From the NCBI RefSeq assembly GCF_000308775.1, contig NZ_BAGJ01000126.1, forward strand, positions 1 through 62,742: a stretch of DNA of 62,742 nt, given 5' to 3'. The DNA is from Nocardia testacea NBRC 100365 (GTDB taxonomy: Bacteria; Actinomycetota; Actinomycetes; Mycobacteriales; Mycobacteriaceae). Under the pieces are notes generated by a model. The model was not told where the DNA came from. It saw nothing but the letters and a program-made list of their open reading frames with translations, and ran no database searches. Shown here piece by piece: positions 18,625-28,233 of the stretch (positions are counted from its first letter, which is position 1; every line of letters begins with the position of its first letter). The translations under genes were made by a program, and so were the position numbers.

Positions 18625-19782
18625 TCAGCCCACGCTGACGACCGGTTCACCGGTCCCGGCGTCCTCACCCATCTCCTCGGCGATCCGCATCGCCTCTTCG
18701 ATGAGGGTTTCCACGATCTGCGCCTCGGGCACCGTCTTCACGACTTCACCCTTGACGAAGATCTGCCCCTTGCCGTTGCCGGAGGCCACACCGAGATCGG
18801 CCTCGCGCGCCTCGCCCGGACCGTTCACCACACAGCCCATGACCGCGACCCGCAGCGGTACCTCCAGACCGTCCAGCCCGGCGGTGACCTCGTCGGCCAG
18901 GGTGTACACATCGACCTGCGCGCGACCACAGGACGGGCAGGACACGATCTCGAGTTTGCGGGGCCGCAGATTCAGCGACTGCAGGATCTGCCCGCCGACC
19001 TTCACTTCCTCGGCCGGCGGCGCGGACAGCGAAACGCGGATGGTGTCGCCGATTCCCTCGCTCAGCAGCGCGCCGAACGCGACCGCGGATTTCACGGTGC
19101 CCTGGAAAGCCGGGCCCGCCTCGGTGACGCCGAGGTGCAGCGGGTAGTCACACTGCGCGGCCAGCTGCCGGTACGCCTCGACCATCACCACCGGGTCGTT
19201 GTGCTTGACCGAGATCTTGATATCGCCGAACCCGTGCTCCTCGAACAGGCTCGCCTCCCACAGCGCCGACTCCACCAGCGCTTCCGGGGTGGCCTTGCCG
19301 TACTTGGCCATCATCCGCTTGTCGAGGGAACCGGCGTTCACGCCGATCCGGATCGGGATGCCGGCGGCACCGGCCGCCTTGGCGACCTCTTTCACCCGGC
19401 CGTCGAATTCTTTGATGTTGCCCGGGTTCACCCGGACGGCCGCACAGCCCGCATCGATGGCGGCGAAGATGTAGCGCGGCTGGAAGTGGATATCGGCGAT
19501 CACCGGGATCTGCGATTTCTTCGCGATCGTGGGTAGCGCGTCGGCATCCTCCTGCCGCGGGCACGCCACCCGCACGATATCGCAGCCCGAGGCGGTGAGC
19601 TCCGCGATCTGCTGCAATGTCGCGTTCACATCGTGCGTTCTGGTCGTCGTCATCGACTGCACCGAGATCGGGTGATCGCTGCCCACACCGACACCGCCCA
19701 CCATCAGCTGGCGGGTTCTGCGCCGCGGTGCGAGCACCGCGGCCGGTGCGGTCGGCATCCCCAATCCGATTGTGCTGGTCAC
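18625..19782 (-). CDS. ispG: 4-hydroxy-3-methylbut-2-en-1-yl diphosphate synthase (GcpE)
   Basis: This 385-aa [4Fe-4S] enzyme carries out the penultimate step of the MEP isoprenoid pathway, converting ME-cPP to HMBPP. The TIM-barrel domain is clear ([36 protein letters not shown]). The iron-sulfur ligands are in VSCPSCGRA and [11 protein letters not shown] near the C-terminus. Length is normal. GTG 19782 was chosen as giving the family N-terminus; the ribosome-binding site is weak. In M. tuberculosis it lies just downstream of rip1 and dxr on the same strand. Here those two genes face away on the other strand. Confidence 0.97.
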   Translation of the reverse strand: MTSTIGLGMPTAPAAVLAPRRRTRQLMVGGVGVGSDHPISVQSMTTTRTHDVNATLQQIAELTASGCDIVRVACPRQEDADALPTIAKKSQIPVIADIHFQPRYIFAAIDAGCAAVRVNPGNIKEFDGRVKEVAKAAGAAGIPIRIGVNAGSLDKRMMAKYGKATPEALVESALWEASLFEEHGFGDIKISVKHNDPVVMVEAYRQLAAQCDYPLHLGVTEAGPAFQGTVKSAVAFGALLSEGIGDTIRVSLSAPPAEEVKVGGQILQSLNLRPRKLEIVSCPSCGRAQVDVYTLADEVTAGLDGLEVPLRVAVMGCVVNGPGEAREADLGVASGNGKGQIFVKGEVVKTVPEAQIVETLIEEAMRIAEEMGEDAGTGEPVVSVG

Positions 19783-19962
19783 TTTCGGCTGCCTACTTTC
19801 GTACTGGTCCGGCCGGTCGGTGCCGAGTGTAGTCCCGCCCCGACCGGGGGCCGTGGAGACATGGACAACAGCCGGGACCGGCACCGGCACGTCACCGGGA
19901 CGTCACCTCGCCGTAGCCCGCGGAACCTCGCGGGGCAGAGCAGCCGCAGAAGAAACCGCCGG

Positions 19963-20229
19963 TTACCGCGGTTTGCGGCGCAGCAGCGCGTCCCGGACGA
20001 CAATGATCGCCAGGGCAGCGGCGAATCCGATCAGGTAGAGATCCTCGACCTTGCCGTGGTGATTGCCCTTGAGCATGCCCAGCAGGATCACGATCACCAC
20101 GACCGCGGCCACCTGGAACGTCCGGCGGGACTCCCCGCTCCAGCCCCAGGCCGCCGACGGAACCTCTGCGGGATCCACCTTGGTGACGACAGCCTTGTCG
20201 CTGGTGGTTTCGACTTCCGTGGCGGCCAC
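19963..20229 (-). CDS. DUF2631 small membrane protein
   Basis: An 88-aa protein with a soluble N-terminus (about 34 residues), the motif [12 protein letters not shown], and two hydrophobic segments (about residues 38-54 and 64-80) ending in basic [10 protein letters not shown]. The pattern fits the DUF2631 family of actinobacterial membrane proteins; function unknown. The GTG start has GAGGAGGAG 5-8 nt upstream. It lies between ispG and the divergent dxr. Confidence 0.85.
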   Translation of the reverse strand: MAATEVETTSDKAVVTKVDPAEVPSAAWGWSGESRRTFQVAAVVVIVILLGMLKGNHHGKVEDLYLIGFAAALAIIVVRDALLRRKPR

Positions 20230-20312
20230 GATCGCTCCTCCTCGAGAGAACGGATACTGCCCGATATCGTGGCATACGACCGCCCGTCGTAGCCAGCAGG
20301 GGCACGGTCGGT

Positions 20313-20318
20313 GACAAT
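20313..20318 (+). promoter_or_regulatory. -10-like GACAAT of a probable leaderless dxr promoter
   Basis: GACAAT ends 6 nt before GTG 20325, and no ribosome-binding site is present. It differs from TANNNT at the first base. Confidence 0.4.
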
Positions 20319-20324
20319 GGGCAG

Positions 20325-21464
20325 GTGTCAGATCTCCGCAGAGTCCTCCTGCTCGGCAGCACCGGGTCCATCGGCACCCAGGCCCTCGAGGTGATCGCCG
20401 CGAATCCGGACAGATTCGAAGTCGTCGGTCTGGCCGCGGGCGGCGGGAACACCGAATTGCTCGCCGCGCAGATGGCCGCCACCGGCACGACCGCGGTGGC
20501 CGTGGCCGATCCGGTCGCGGGCGCCGAACTGGGGGTCCCGCTGACCGGCGCAGGCGCGGTGACCGAGCTGGTCCGGCGCACCGAGGCCGATGTCGTACTC
20601 AACGCGCTGGTCGGGTCACTGGGCCTGGAGCCCACGCTGGCCGCGTTGGAAACCGGCGCGACGCTGGCGCTGGCGAACAAGGAATCGCTGGTGGCGGGCG
20701 GGTCGCTGGTTACCCGGGCCGCTCGTCCGGGCCAGCTGGTACCGGTCGATTCCGAGCATTCCGCGCTGGCCCAGTGCCTGCGCGGTGGGCGGGCCGAGGA
20801 GGTCGCCACACTGGTCCTGACCGCGTCCGGTGGGCCGTTCCGCGGCTGGACCACCGAAATGCTGGACGGCGTGAACCCCGCCGAGGCGAAAACCCATCCC
20901 ACCTGGTCCATGGGTCCGATGAACACCCTGAACTCGGCCTCCCTGGTCAACAAGGGCCTGGAACTGATCGAAACGCATCTCCTGTTCGGTGTCCCCTACG
21001 ACCGCATCGAGGTCACCGTGCACCCGCAATCCATCGTGCACTCCATGGTCACCTTCACCGACGGCTCCACCCTCGCACAGGCCAGCCCGCCGGATATGAA
21101 GCTGCCGATCGCCTTGGCGCTGGGCTGGCCGGATCGGGTCCCCGGGGCCGCCACACCGTGCGATTTCGGTACCGCCGCCACCTGGACCTTCGAACCCGTG
21201 GACAACGAGGTGTTCCCAGCTGTGGAACTGGCCCGGGAAGCCGGTACCGCCGGCGGCTGCGTACCGGCTGTGTACAACGCGGCCAACGAGGTCGCGGTGC
21301 AGGCCTTCCTCGACGGCCGGATCCGGTTCCCGGAGATCGTGCGCACCGTGGAGCAGGCGGTACGCGACGCCGGCCAGTGGCGCACCGAACCCACCGAACT
21401 CGCCGAGGTACTCGCGGCCGACGAGTGGGCACGCGAGCGTGCCCGTACCCTCGTACAGCGGTAA
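20325..21464 (+). CDS. dxr: 1-deoxy-D-xylulose 5-phosphate reductoisomerase
   Basis: A 379-aa NADPH-dependent enzyme making MEP from DXP, the committed step of the MEP pathway and the fosmidomycin target. It shows the nucleotide-binding [14 protein letters not shown] (about residues 11-24), the catalytic-loop region SGGPFRGW and [23 protein letters not shown], and the flexible-loop [10 protein letters not shown]. Length is normal. GTG 20325 directly follows a -10-like box. rip1 follows 125 bp downstream on the same strand, keeping the dxr-rip1 order known from M. tuberculosis, while ispG is on the opposite strand. Confidence 0.97.
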   Translation: MSDLRRVLLLGSTGSIGTQALEVIAANPDRFEVVGLAAGGGNTELLAAQMAATGTTAVAVADPVAGAELGVPLTGAGAVTELVRRTEADVVLNALVGSLGLEPTLAALETGATLALANKESLVAGGSLVTRAARPGQLVPVDSEHSALAQCLRGGRAEEVATLVLTASGGPFRGWTTEMLDGVNPAEAKTHPTWSMGPMNTLNSASLVNKGLELIETHLLFGVPYDRIEVTVHPQSIVHSMVTFTDGSTLAQASPPDMKLPIALALGWPDRVPGAATPCDFGTAATWTFEPVDNEVFPAVELAREAGTAGGCVPAVYNAANEVAVQAFLDGRIRFPEIVRTVEQAVRDAGQWRTEPTELAEVLAADEWARERARTLVQR

Positions 21465-21589
21465 TCGATGTCGCGGATGGTCGAGGCACCGCACGCGGGC
21501 GGTTACTGTGGACACGTGCTCGCGGCCGCTCCGGTCTCTGTGCGGGCCGGGAGTAATGATCTGCGCACCGCAGGAGGGCTGTAGACCAC

Positions 21590-22792
21590 ATGCTGTTCGT
21601 GTTGGGGTTCGTGCTGTTCGCCCTCGGCATCACGATTTCGATCGCGCTGCACGAATGCGGGCACATGTGGACCGCGCAGGCCACCGGTATGAAGGTGCGC
21701 CGGTATTTCATCGGGTTCGGCCCGAAGATGTTCTCGTTCCGGCGAGGGGAGACCGAATACGGCGTGAAATGGCTCCCGCTGGGCGGGTTCTGCGATATCG
21801 CCGGAATGACCGCGCTCGACGAGCTGGAACCCGAAGAGGTCGACCGGGCCATGTACCGGCAGGCCACCTGGAAACGCCTCCTGGTGATGTCCGGTGGTAT
21901 CGGGATGAACTTCCTGCTCGGCTTCCTGCTGATCGTCGTCCTGGCGGTCGGCTGGGGCCTGCCGAACCTGAACCAGCCGCCGGAGACCACGATCGGCGAT
22001 ATGAGCTGTGTCGCGCCGCAGAACCCCGACCGTACGCTGGGCGCCTGCACCGGCCCGGGCCCCGCGCAGCGCGCCGGGCTCCAGCGCGGCGACGTGGTGA
22101 CCGCGATCAACGGCGAGAGCGTGGACACCTGGGAAGAATTCCAGACCCGGACCCAGCAGCAGAATGGACCGTTCACCTACACCGTCGACCGCGACGGGCA
22201 GACGCTGACCCTCGAGGTCGTCCCGGAACAGGCCATGCGTTACCCCCGTGACGGCGGCCCCGGCCGGGAGGTGAGCGTCGTCGGCGTCGGCCAGGAGTTC
22301 TACGGACCGGTCCAGTACGGCGTTCTCGGCGCGATCCCCGCGTCGGCCGCGTTCACCGGCGAGATGTTCGTTCGCACCTTCCAGTCGCTGGCCCAGATGC
22401 CGGCCAAGGTGGCCTCGCTGTGGGACGCGGTGACCGGGGGCGAACGCGATCGGGAGACCCCGGTCAGTGTGTACGGCGCCAGCAAGATCGGTGGGGAAAC
22501 CGCCGAGCGCGGCTACTGGAATGCTTTCATTCTCATCCTGGCCAGCTTGAACTTCTTCCTGGGCGCGTTCAACATCCTGCCCCTGCTGCCACTGGACGGC
22601 GGGCATATCGCGGTGGTGCTGTACGAGAAGATCCGCAACACCATCCGCGGCTGGAAGGGGCTGTCCCCGGGCGCACCGGTCGACTACCTGAAACTGCTCC
22701 CACTCACCTACGTCGCGGTGGTCGTCGGTGGTGCGTACATGTTGCTCACCCTCGCAGCCGACATCATCAATCCGATCCAACTCTTCCCCTGA
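21590..22792 (+). CDS. rip1: Site-2 intramembrane metalloprotease (Rip1/RseP type)
   Basis: A 400-aa M50 protease. HECGH (residues 21-25) in the first transmembrane helix supplies two zinc ligands, and LPLDGGHIAVVLYE near residue 345 carries the third. One PDZ domain sits between (about residues 125-210, GPGPAQRAGLQRGDVVTAING). Several further hydrophobic helices are present, including RLLVMSGGIGMNFLLGFLLIVVLAVG. In mycobacteria Rip1 cleaves anti-sigma factors and PBP3, controlling envelope composition. An ATG with GGAGGG about 10 nt upstream supports the start. It is convergent with the lhgO-like gene, 24 bp apart. Confidence 0.96.
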   Translation: MLFVLGFVLFALGITISIALHECGHMWTAQATGMKVRRYFIGFGPKMFSFRRGETEYGVKWLPLGGFCDIAGMTALDELEPEEVDRAMYRQATWKRLLVMSGGIGMNFLLGFLLIVVLAVGWGLPNLNQPPETTIGDMSCVAPQNPDRTLGACTGPGPAQRAGLQRGDVVTAINGESVDTWEEFQTRTQQQNGPFTYTVDRDGQTLTLEVVPEQAMRYPRDGGPGREVSVVGVGQEFYGPVQYGVLGAIPASAAFTGEMFVRTFQSLAQMPAKVASLWDAVTGGERDRETPVSVYGASKIGGETAERGYWNAFILILASLNFFLGAFNILPLLPLDGGHIAVVLYEKIRNTIRGWKGLSPGAPVDYLKLLPLTYVAVVVGGAYMLLTLAADIINPIQLFP

Positions 22793-22816
22793 TCCCGCGC
22801 AGAGGCCATCTCCCGG

Positions 22817-24028
22817 TCAGCGCGCTGTGGTGTTCTCGCCTTCGATGACGTCGACCACATATTCGGCGATGGCGAGCGACGACGTCGCCGCGGGTGAGGG
22901 CGCGTTCCGGACGGCGGTGACCCGGCCGAGCCGGTCGATCCGGAAATCGTCCACCAGGGCGCCGTCGGCATCCAGGGCCTGTGCCCGCACGCCGCTGCCC
23001 CCGCGGACCACATCCGTGGCGCCGATCTCCGGAATGTAGCGCTGTGCCCTGCGCATGTACGCGGCCACCGACAGCGAGCCGTACATCTCCTCGAGCCCGG
23101 TGCGCCAGTGCTGCCGTGCCATCCGGCGGAACCCGGGCCAGCGCACGGTATCCGCAAGGTCGCGCAGCGAGAAATCACCACGCCGATAGCCTTCGCGCGC
23201 GAAGGCGAGGACCGCGTTGGGCCCGACCTCGACCGTGCCGGAGACGCGCCGCGTGAAATGCACTCCCAGAAACGGGTAGCGCGGGTCCGGCACCGGATAC
23301 ACCAGCCCGCGCACCATATCGGCTTTCGCGGCAACCACGTTCATGTATTCGCCGCGGAACGGCACAATCCGCGGCCCGGGTTCGGCGCCGGCGAGCCCGG
23401 CCACGGTATCGGCGTGCAGCCCCGCGCAGATCACCACCCGGTCCGCACGCAGCACCTCTTCCCCTGTCGCCAGCTCGATGCCCGCTACCGTCGGGGAGAT
23501 TCGGTCCACCGCGCACGACAACCGCACCTCCCCACCGGATTCCGTGAGATCCGTGGCGAAGGATTCCGCCACCCGGCGGAAATCGGTGATAGCGGTATGC
23601 GGCGAATACAACGCGGCGATGCCTTCGGCGAAGGGTTCGATCTCGCGGATCTCCGCCCGGTCCACTCGGCGCAGCCCGGGAACCGCATTGGTCCCGGCCC
23701 GTGCCCGCAGTGCTTCGAGCCGGGGCATTTCCTCGTCGTCCACCGCGATGACGAGTTTGCCGCATTCGTCATAGGGCAGCTCGCGCTCGGCACAGTAATC
23801 CCGCAGCAGCGACCGGCCCCGGGCGCACAAGGTCGCCTTCAAACTCCCCGGCGGGTAATAGATCCCGGCGTGCACCACTCCCGAGTTGTGGCCGGTCTGA
23901 TGGACCGCGACCCGGTCTTCCTTCTCCAGCACCACGATCCGGTCCGCGGGGCGCCGGCGGGCGAGTTCCCGCCCGATCGCCAGCCCGACGATCCCGGCCC
24001 CGACGATCGCGACGACCTGCTCACCCAT
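22817..24028 (-). CDS. lhgO: L-2-hydroxyglutarate oxidase (LhgO-like FAD oxidoreductase)
   Basis: A 403-aa FAD protein of the DAO superfamily. It has the N-terminal VAIVGAGIVGLAIGRELARR fold, then HQTGHNSGVVHAGIYYPPGS (about residues 41-60), typical of LhgO. GEYMNVV and PVPDPRYPFLGVHFTRR follow, and a C-terminal GGSGVRAQALD. Members oxidise L-2-hydroxyglutarate to 2-oxoglutarate, donating electrons to the membrane quinone pool. ATG 24028 begins the dinucleotide fold and has AGGGGAA about 8 nt upstream. It follows the Uma2 gene closely and seems an insertion relative to M. tuberculosis, where no such gene lies between rip1 and rlmN. Confidence 0.9.
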   Translation of the reverse strand: MGEQVVAIVGAGIVGLAIGRELARRRPADRIVVLEKEDRVAVHQTGHNSGVVHAGIYYPPGSLKATLCARGRSLLRDYCAERELPYDECGKLVIAVDDEEMPRLEALRARAGTNAVPGLRRVDRAEIREIEPFAEGIAALYSPHTAITDFRRVAESFATDLTESGGEVRLSCAVDRISPTVAGIELATGEEVLRADRVVICAGLHADTVAGLAGAEPGPRIVPFRGEYMNVVAAKADMVRGLVYPVPDPRYPFLGVHFTRRVSGTVEVGPNAVLAFAREGYRRGDFSLRDLADTVRWPGFRRMARQHWRTGLEEMYGSLSVAAYMRRAQRYIPEIGATDVVRGGSGVRAQALDADGALVDDFRIDRLGRVTAVRNAPSPAATSSLAIAEYVVDVIEGENTTAR

Positions 24029-24079
24029 GTATCCGTTCCCCTCACACCACGTTCGACTGCACCCGTTCGGGTCCGCCAC

Positions 24080-24679
24080 TCAGGGTTGTTCCAGCGAATC
24101 GAAGGGGATCGTCACCTCGACCGGCTCGTCGAGCAGCAGCACCCGGCGGTGCACGGTGTACACCGAATACCGTCGTCCGGACCAGTCCAGGCGGTATTCC
24201 TCGATTTCCTCGATCCTGTCTTCCTTCTGGTCGAGCCGAATGATCAGATAGCGGGGGATACCTGCAGCCGCATACTGGATACGTTTGTCGATGATATCGA
24301 CATCGATGGTGGATCCGGAGGTGACCTCGACGATCAGCAATATGTGGTCCCGCACTGTATTGACGTCGTATGGTTCACAGTCACGAATCCAGATATCCGG
24401 ATATCGGATGTTCAGCCGTCGATCCGGGGCGGGTGAATCCGAGTCGGCGAACCGCACGGCAATATCGGAGTCGATGACCATGCACGGACCGCCCTCACGA
24501 CGTCCGCTTTCGAGCAGGCCCGCCAGGCGCCGGATAACCCTGCTGTGCAGCGGGCTCTGGGCCATGAGCCGTATGACACGGCCGTCGACGATCTCCATAT
24601 CACCGAGTTCGGCCGCGGCACCGTCGGCGAACTCTTCGGCGGTGAGGCGCAGCTCGTCATGCTCATCGGAGGCGCTCAT
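24080..24679 (-). CDS. Uma2 family (DUF820) PD-(D/E)XK endonuclease-like protein
   Basis: A 199-aa protein. YPDIWIRDCEPYDV (about residues 92-105) and LLIVEVTSGSTIDVDIIDKRIQYAAAGI (about residues 113-140) form the split D...ExT core of the Uma2/DUF820 restriction-endonuclease fold. LMAQSPLHSRVIRRL is the usual N-terminal helix. Such proteins are common in Actinobacteria and Cyanobacteria; their biological role is unclear, and a nuclease activity is only inferred. ATG 24679 lies 6 nt after CATGAT. Confidence 0.87.
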   Translation of the reverse strand: MSASDEHDELRLTAEEFADGAAAELGDMEIVDGRVIRLMAQSPLHSRVIRRLAGLLESGRREGGPCMVIDSDIAVRFADSDSPAPDRRLNIRYPDIWIRDCEPYDVNTVRDHILLIVEVTSGSTIDVDIIDKRIQYAAAGIPRYLIIRLDQKEDRIEEIEEYRLDWSGRRYSVYTVHRRVLLLDEPVEVTIPFDSLEQP

Positions 24680-24685
24680 GCAGGC

Positions 24686-24691
24686 ATCATG
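24686..24691 (-). promoter_or_regulatory. -10-like CATGAT before the Uma2 gene
   Basis: CATGAT lies 6 nt from ATG 24679 without a ribosome-binding site, suggesting leaderless transcription. It departs from TANNNT at one base. Confidence 0.3.
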
Positions 24692-24771
24692 TCAGGTCGG
24701 GTGCCCACGAGCCACAACGAAGCCGCTCAACCCGGCTGCCCTCCGGCGAAGGCTCCGGCACCGTCCGGAAC

Positions 24772-25881
24772 TCAGCCCTCCGCGGCCAGCTGACCGCACG
24801 CCGCGGCGATCTCCTGACCGCGGGTGTCGCGCACCGTGCACGGCACGCCCTGTGCCTCGACCCGGCGCACGAACTCCCGCTCCACCGGCTTGGGGCTGGC
24901 ATCCCATTTGCTGCCGGGGGTGGGATTCAGCGGGATGACATTGACGTGCACGCGGGAGCCCAGCGCCTTGTGCAGCTTCTGGCCCAGCATGTCCGCGCGC
25001 CACGGCTGATCGTTGATATCCCGGATCAGCGCGTACTCGATGGAAACCCGCCGACCGGATTTGTCGGCGTAGTAGCGAGCGGCGTCGAGTACCTCCGATA
25101 CCGGCCAGCGGTTGTTCACCGGGACCAGGGTGTCACGCAGTTCGTCGTCGGGGGTGTGCAGGGATACCGCGAGCGTCACCGAAAGGTCCTCGTCGGCGAG
25201 TTTGCGGATCGCCGGAGCCAGACCCACTGTCGACACCACCACATTGCGCTGGGAGATGCCGAGACCGTCCGGCGCGGGCGAGGTGATGCGGCGTACCGCG
25301 TTCACCACCCGCTTGTAGTTGGCCAGCGGTTCACCCATTCCCATGAACACGATGTTGGACAGCCGCCCCGGACCGCCGGAGACGGCGCCGTCCCGCAGAT
25401 CGGCCGCCGCGGCGCGGACCTGGTCGACGATCTCGGCGGTCGAGAGGTTTCGGTTCAGCCCGCCCTGCCCTGTCGCGCAGAAGGGGCAGGCCATACCGCA
25501 GCCGGCCTGGCTGGAGATGCACAGCGTGGCCCGATCCGGGTAACGCATGAGCACGCTTTCCAGCAGGGTCCCGTCCCCGGCTCGCCACAGCGTCTTCCGG
25601 GTCTCCCCGGCATCACAGGCGATCTGCCGGACCGGAGTGAGCAGCGGCGGGAACAACGCCTCCGCCACTTTCTCGCGGACCGCGGCCGGTAGATCGGTCA
25701 TCTCCGCCGGATCGGCCTGCAACCGCCCGTAGTACTGGCGCGCGATCTGGTCCGCGCGGAACTTCGGCAGGCCCAGCTCGGCCATGGCGGCCCGACGGCC
25801 GTCGGCATCGAGATCGGCCAGATGGCGCGGCGGCATACCGCGGCGCGGGGCGTCGAAAACCAGGGGCAAGGAGACGGTCAT
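24772..25881 (-). CDS. rlmN: 23S rRNA (adenine-2503-C2)/tRNA methyltransferase
   Basis: A 369-aa radical-SAM enzyme that methylates A2503 of 23S rRNA and A37 of some tRNAs. The radical-SAM cluster motif CGMACPFC (about residues 127-134) follows [22 protein letters not shown] (about residues 178-191) and [17 protein letters not shown] are characteristic. The C-terminal [20 protein letters not shown] supplies the methyl-carrying Cys. The ATG start has AGGA only a few nt upstream. It corresponds to Rv2880c and is divergent from the LapA-like gene. Confidence 0.97.
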   Translation of the reverse strand: MTVSLPLVFDAPRRGMPPRHLADLDADGRRAAMAELGLPKFRADQIARQYYGRLQADPAEMTDLPAAVREKVAEALFPPLLTPVRQIACDAGETRKTLWRAGDGTLLESVLMRYPDRATLCISSQAGCGMACPFCATGQGGLNRNLSTAEIVDQVRAAAADLRDGAVSGGPGRLSNIVFMGMGEPLANYKRVVNAVRRITSPAPDGLGISQRNVVVSTVGLAPAIRKLADEDLSVTLAVSLHTPDDELRDTLVPVNNRWPVSEVLDAARYYADKSGRRVSIEYALIRDINDQPWRADMLGQKLHKALGSRVHVNVIPLNPTPGSKWDASPKPVEREFVRRVEAQGVPCTVRDTRGQEIAAACGQLAAEG

Positions 25882-26012
25882 AGTCCTACCAGTGTGTCAT
25901 CTCCCTGAATGTGACCTGTGCCGAGCCGCCGCGACCGACCGGTGCCCGACCGATATCGACCGGCGGGCCGGAAATCCGTGCACAGCCGATAGCTGTCGGC
26001 AATCATCGAAAT

Positions 26013-26408
26013 ATGGCAACACCTGATGAACCGACACCCGAGACCCGCGCGCTACCGAAGGAGCCACCTGCGACACGACCGGGGGCGCCCACCGGAGCCG
26101 GGAAACCCGCGCCCGATGCCACCGGCCGGCCTCCCGCGGCCGACACCCGCCGACGCAAGGAGGTGGAGAAGTCCCGGGTGGGTAATGCCTGGGTGGCGCT
26201 GATCGTGGCGGCGCTGCTCGGCATCGTCCTGCTGATCTTCATCCTGCAGAATTCCGAGAGCACCGAGGTGGAGATGCTGTTCTGGAACTTCTCGCTCCCG
26301 CTGGGCGTCACGATCCTGCTGTCGGTGATAGCCGGAGCACTGGTCATGGCGCTGGTGGGCGGGGTGCGCATCGTTCAGTTACGGCGCGCCGTGCACCATC
26401 GCGCCTGA
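26013..26408 (+). CDS. LapA-domain (DUF1049) membrane protein
   Basis: A 131-aa protein. The first 60 residues are Pro/Ala/Thr-rich and hydrophilic. Two transmembrane helices follow (about residues 66-84 and 96-118) with the LapA pattern FILQNSESTEVEMLFWNFSLPLGVTILLSVIAG. LapA/DUF1049 proteins are inner-membrane proteins; E. coli LapA works with LapB in envelope control. The function in actinobacteria is unknown. ATG 26013 was chosen over an upstream ATG at 25911, whose extra residues look non-coding. Its stop is 3 bp from the convergent cdsA stop. Confidence 0.85.
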   Translation: MATPDEPTPETRALPKEPPATRPGAPTGAGKPAPDATGRPPAADTRRRKEVEKSRVGNAWVALIVAALLGIVLLIFILQNSESTEVEMLFWNFSLPLGVTILLSVIAGALVMALVGGVRIVQLRRAVHHRA

Positions 26409-26411
26409 ACC

Positions 26412-27440
26412 TCAGAGCAGGGTGCTGAGCACCAGCCAGGACACGAAGGCCGAGGGCAGCATCGAATCGAGCCGGTCCATGATTCCGCCGTGCCCCGGCA
26501 GCATGGTGCCCATATCCTTGATGCCCAGCTCGCGTTTGATCTGCGATTCGACCAGATCACCCAGGGTGGCCACGACCACCAGGCCGATCCCGAGCACCAC
26601 GCCGATCATGGAATTCGCTTCGAGCAGCAGCGTGACCGTGAGCAGGCCGCCGATGATCGCGAAGACCAGCGAACCGCAGAAACCCTCCCATGATTTCTTC
26701 GGGCTGATCGAGGGCACCATGGGATGGCGGCCGAACAGCACCCCGGCGACATAACCGCCGACATCGGAGCACACCACCAGGATCATGAAGGTCAGGACCC
26801 GCAGATTGCCGTCCGGCTCCTCGAGCAGGAGCAGCACCGCGAACGAGGCCAGCAGCGGGATCCACGCCAGGGTGAACACCGTGATGGCGGTATCGCGCAG
26901 GAAGTTGCGCGGGGCGGTGCGCAGCCCGTGATCGAACAGCCGCCACACCATGCAGACCAGTGCTGTCGCCGCGAAGGCGCCGGTCACCCCGCCCGGGCCG
27001 AACGGCCAGCCCAACCAGAACACCGCCTGCCCGCCGACGATCAACGGCGTCCGGGGCACCAGCACATCGGCTTCGCGCAGCCGCTTGGCGACCTCCCAGG
27101 TGGCGATACCCACCGCGAGCCCGGCGACACCGATGAACACCTTCGGCACGAACAGCAGGACGACGATGCACAACACCCCGAGGGTCGACCCGACCGCCAG
27201 GGCCGCGGGTAAGTTCCGGCCCGCGCGCGAGCGCCGGGGTTCGGTGCCCCCGGGCGCTCCGGCCGCGCCGGGCGCTCCCGTCGGTGCCGGTGTCGGTTCG
27301 GATATGCCCTCGGCCGGCGGCTGCGGTCGGGCCGCACCGGTCGCGGCGGCTTTCTCGGCCACGATTGTCCCGTCGCTCAACTCGTCGTCGTTCCGTTCGT
27401 TCCCACCCGTTGCGGGCGTTGCTCGCTCCGCTGTTCCCAT
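26412..27440 (-). CDS. cdsA: Phosphatidate cytidylyltransferase
   Basis: A 342-aa membrane enzyme forming CDP-diacylglycerol from phosphatidate and CTP, the precursor of phosphatidylinositol, cardiolipin and PE. About 75 residues of Ala/Pro-rich cytoplasmic tail precede eight or so helices. The family signature appears as SDVGGYVAGVLFGRHPMVPSISPKKSWEG (about residues 226-254) with the C-terminal KRELGIKDMGTMLPGHGGIMDRLDS. The ATG 27440 start is a choice; 27455 is also open, and neither has a strong ribosome-binding site. It lies downstream of frr in the same direction, as in M. tuberculosis Rv2881c. Confidence 0.96.
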   Translation of the reverse strand: MGTAERATPATGGNERNDDELSDGTIVAEKAAATGAARPQPPAEGISEPTPAPTGAPGAAGAPGGTEPRRSRAGRNLPAALAVGSTLGVLCIVVLLFVPKVFIGVAGLAVGIATWEVAKRLREADVLVPRTPLIVGGQAVFWLGWPFGPGGVTGAFAATALVCMVWRLFDHGLRTAPRNFLRDTAITVFTLAWIPLLASFAVLLLLEEPDGNLRVLTFMILVVCSDVGGYVAGVLFGRHPMVPSISPKKSWEGFCGSLVFAIIGGLLTVTLLLEANSMIGVVLGIGLVVVATLGDLVESQIKRELGIKDMGTMLPGHGGIMDRLDSMLPSAFVSWLVLSTLL

Positions 27441-27625
27441 TGTGCGGCAGTTCACCGGCCGGCGGGCCGGGTGAATTACCGGTCCGGTGCCCGTTCACCA
27501 CGGACACCGCATTCCGCGCGGCACCTACCGCTCGTGCCGCTTCGGACGTCACGCGCACCGGCAGACCGGCACGCCTGCGCAAGGTACCACCGCGGAGACG
27601 ACGGGCTCACCGCCCGGCCACCGCT

Positions 27626-28183
27626 CTAGACCTCGAGCAGTTCGGCTTCCTTGTGCTTCACCAGGTCGTCGATCTGGCCGACATATCTGGCCGTGGTCTT
27701 GTCCAGTTCCTTCTCGGCGCGCCCGACCTCGTCCTCGCCGGCTTCGCCGTCCTTCTGGATCCGGCCCAGCTCCTCCATCGCCTTGCGGCGCACATTGCGG
27801 ATCGCGACCTTGGCGTCCTCGCCCTTCTGCTTGGCCTGTTTGACCAGCTCACGGCGGCGCTCCTCGGTGAGCTGCGGAATGCTGATCCGCAGGATGTCAC
27901 CGTTGTTGGTCGGGTTCACGCCCAGATCGGAATTGCGGATCGCGGTCTCGATCGGGCCCAGCTGCGCCTGCTCGTAGGGTTTGACCACCACCATCCGCGG
28001 CTCCGGCACGGTGATACTCGACATCTGGGTGATCGGGGTCGGCGCTCCGTAGTAGTCGACCACCACCCGGGCGAACATCCCCGGATTCGCGCGCCCGGTA
28101 CGGATTCTGCCGAGATCGTCCTTCGCCACCGAGACGGCCTTCTCCATCTTCTCCTCGGCGTCGAAGAGCGCTTCTTCAATCAC
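27626..28183 (-). CDS. frr: Ribosome recycling factor
   Basis: The 185-aa RRF frees ribosomes from mRNA after termination, together with EF-G. The typical helical hairpin sequence is present: [25 protein letters not shown] near residue 22, [13 protein letters not shown], and [32 protein letters not shown] near residue 107. Length is standard. The GTG start has GGAGG 7 nt upstream. It stands in the conserved pyrH-frr-cdsA order. Confidence 0.98.
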   Translation of the reverse strand: MIEEALFDAEEKMEKAVSVAKDDLGRIRTGRANPGMFARVVVDYYGAPTPITQMSSITVPEPRMVVVKPYEQAQLGPIETAIRNSDLGVNPTNNGDILRISIPQLTEERRRELVKQAKQKGEDAKVAIRNVRRKAMEELGRIQKDGEAGEDEVGRAEKELDKTTARYVGQIDDLVKHKEAELLEV

Positions 28184-28233
28184 GACCGTTCCTCCACTGC
28201 GTCGTCATCGTCATGACCCGCGGGCCCGCGGTA

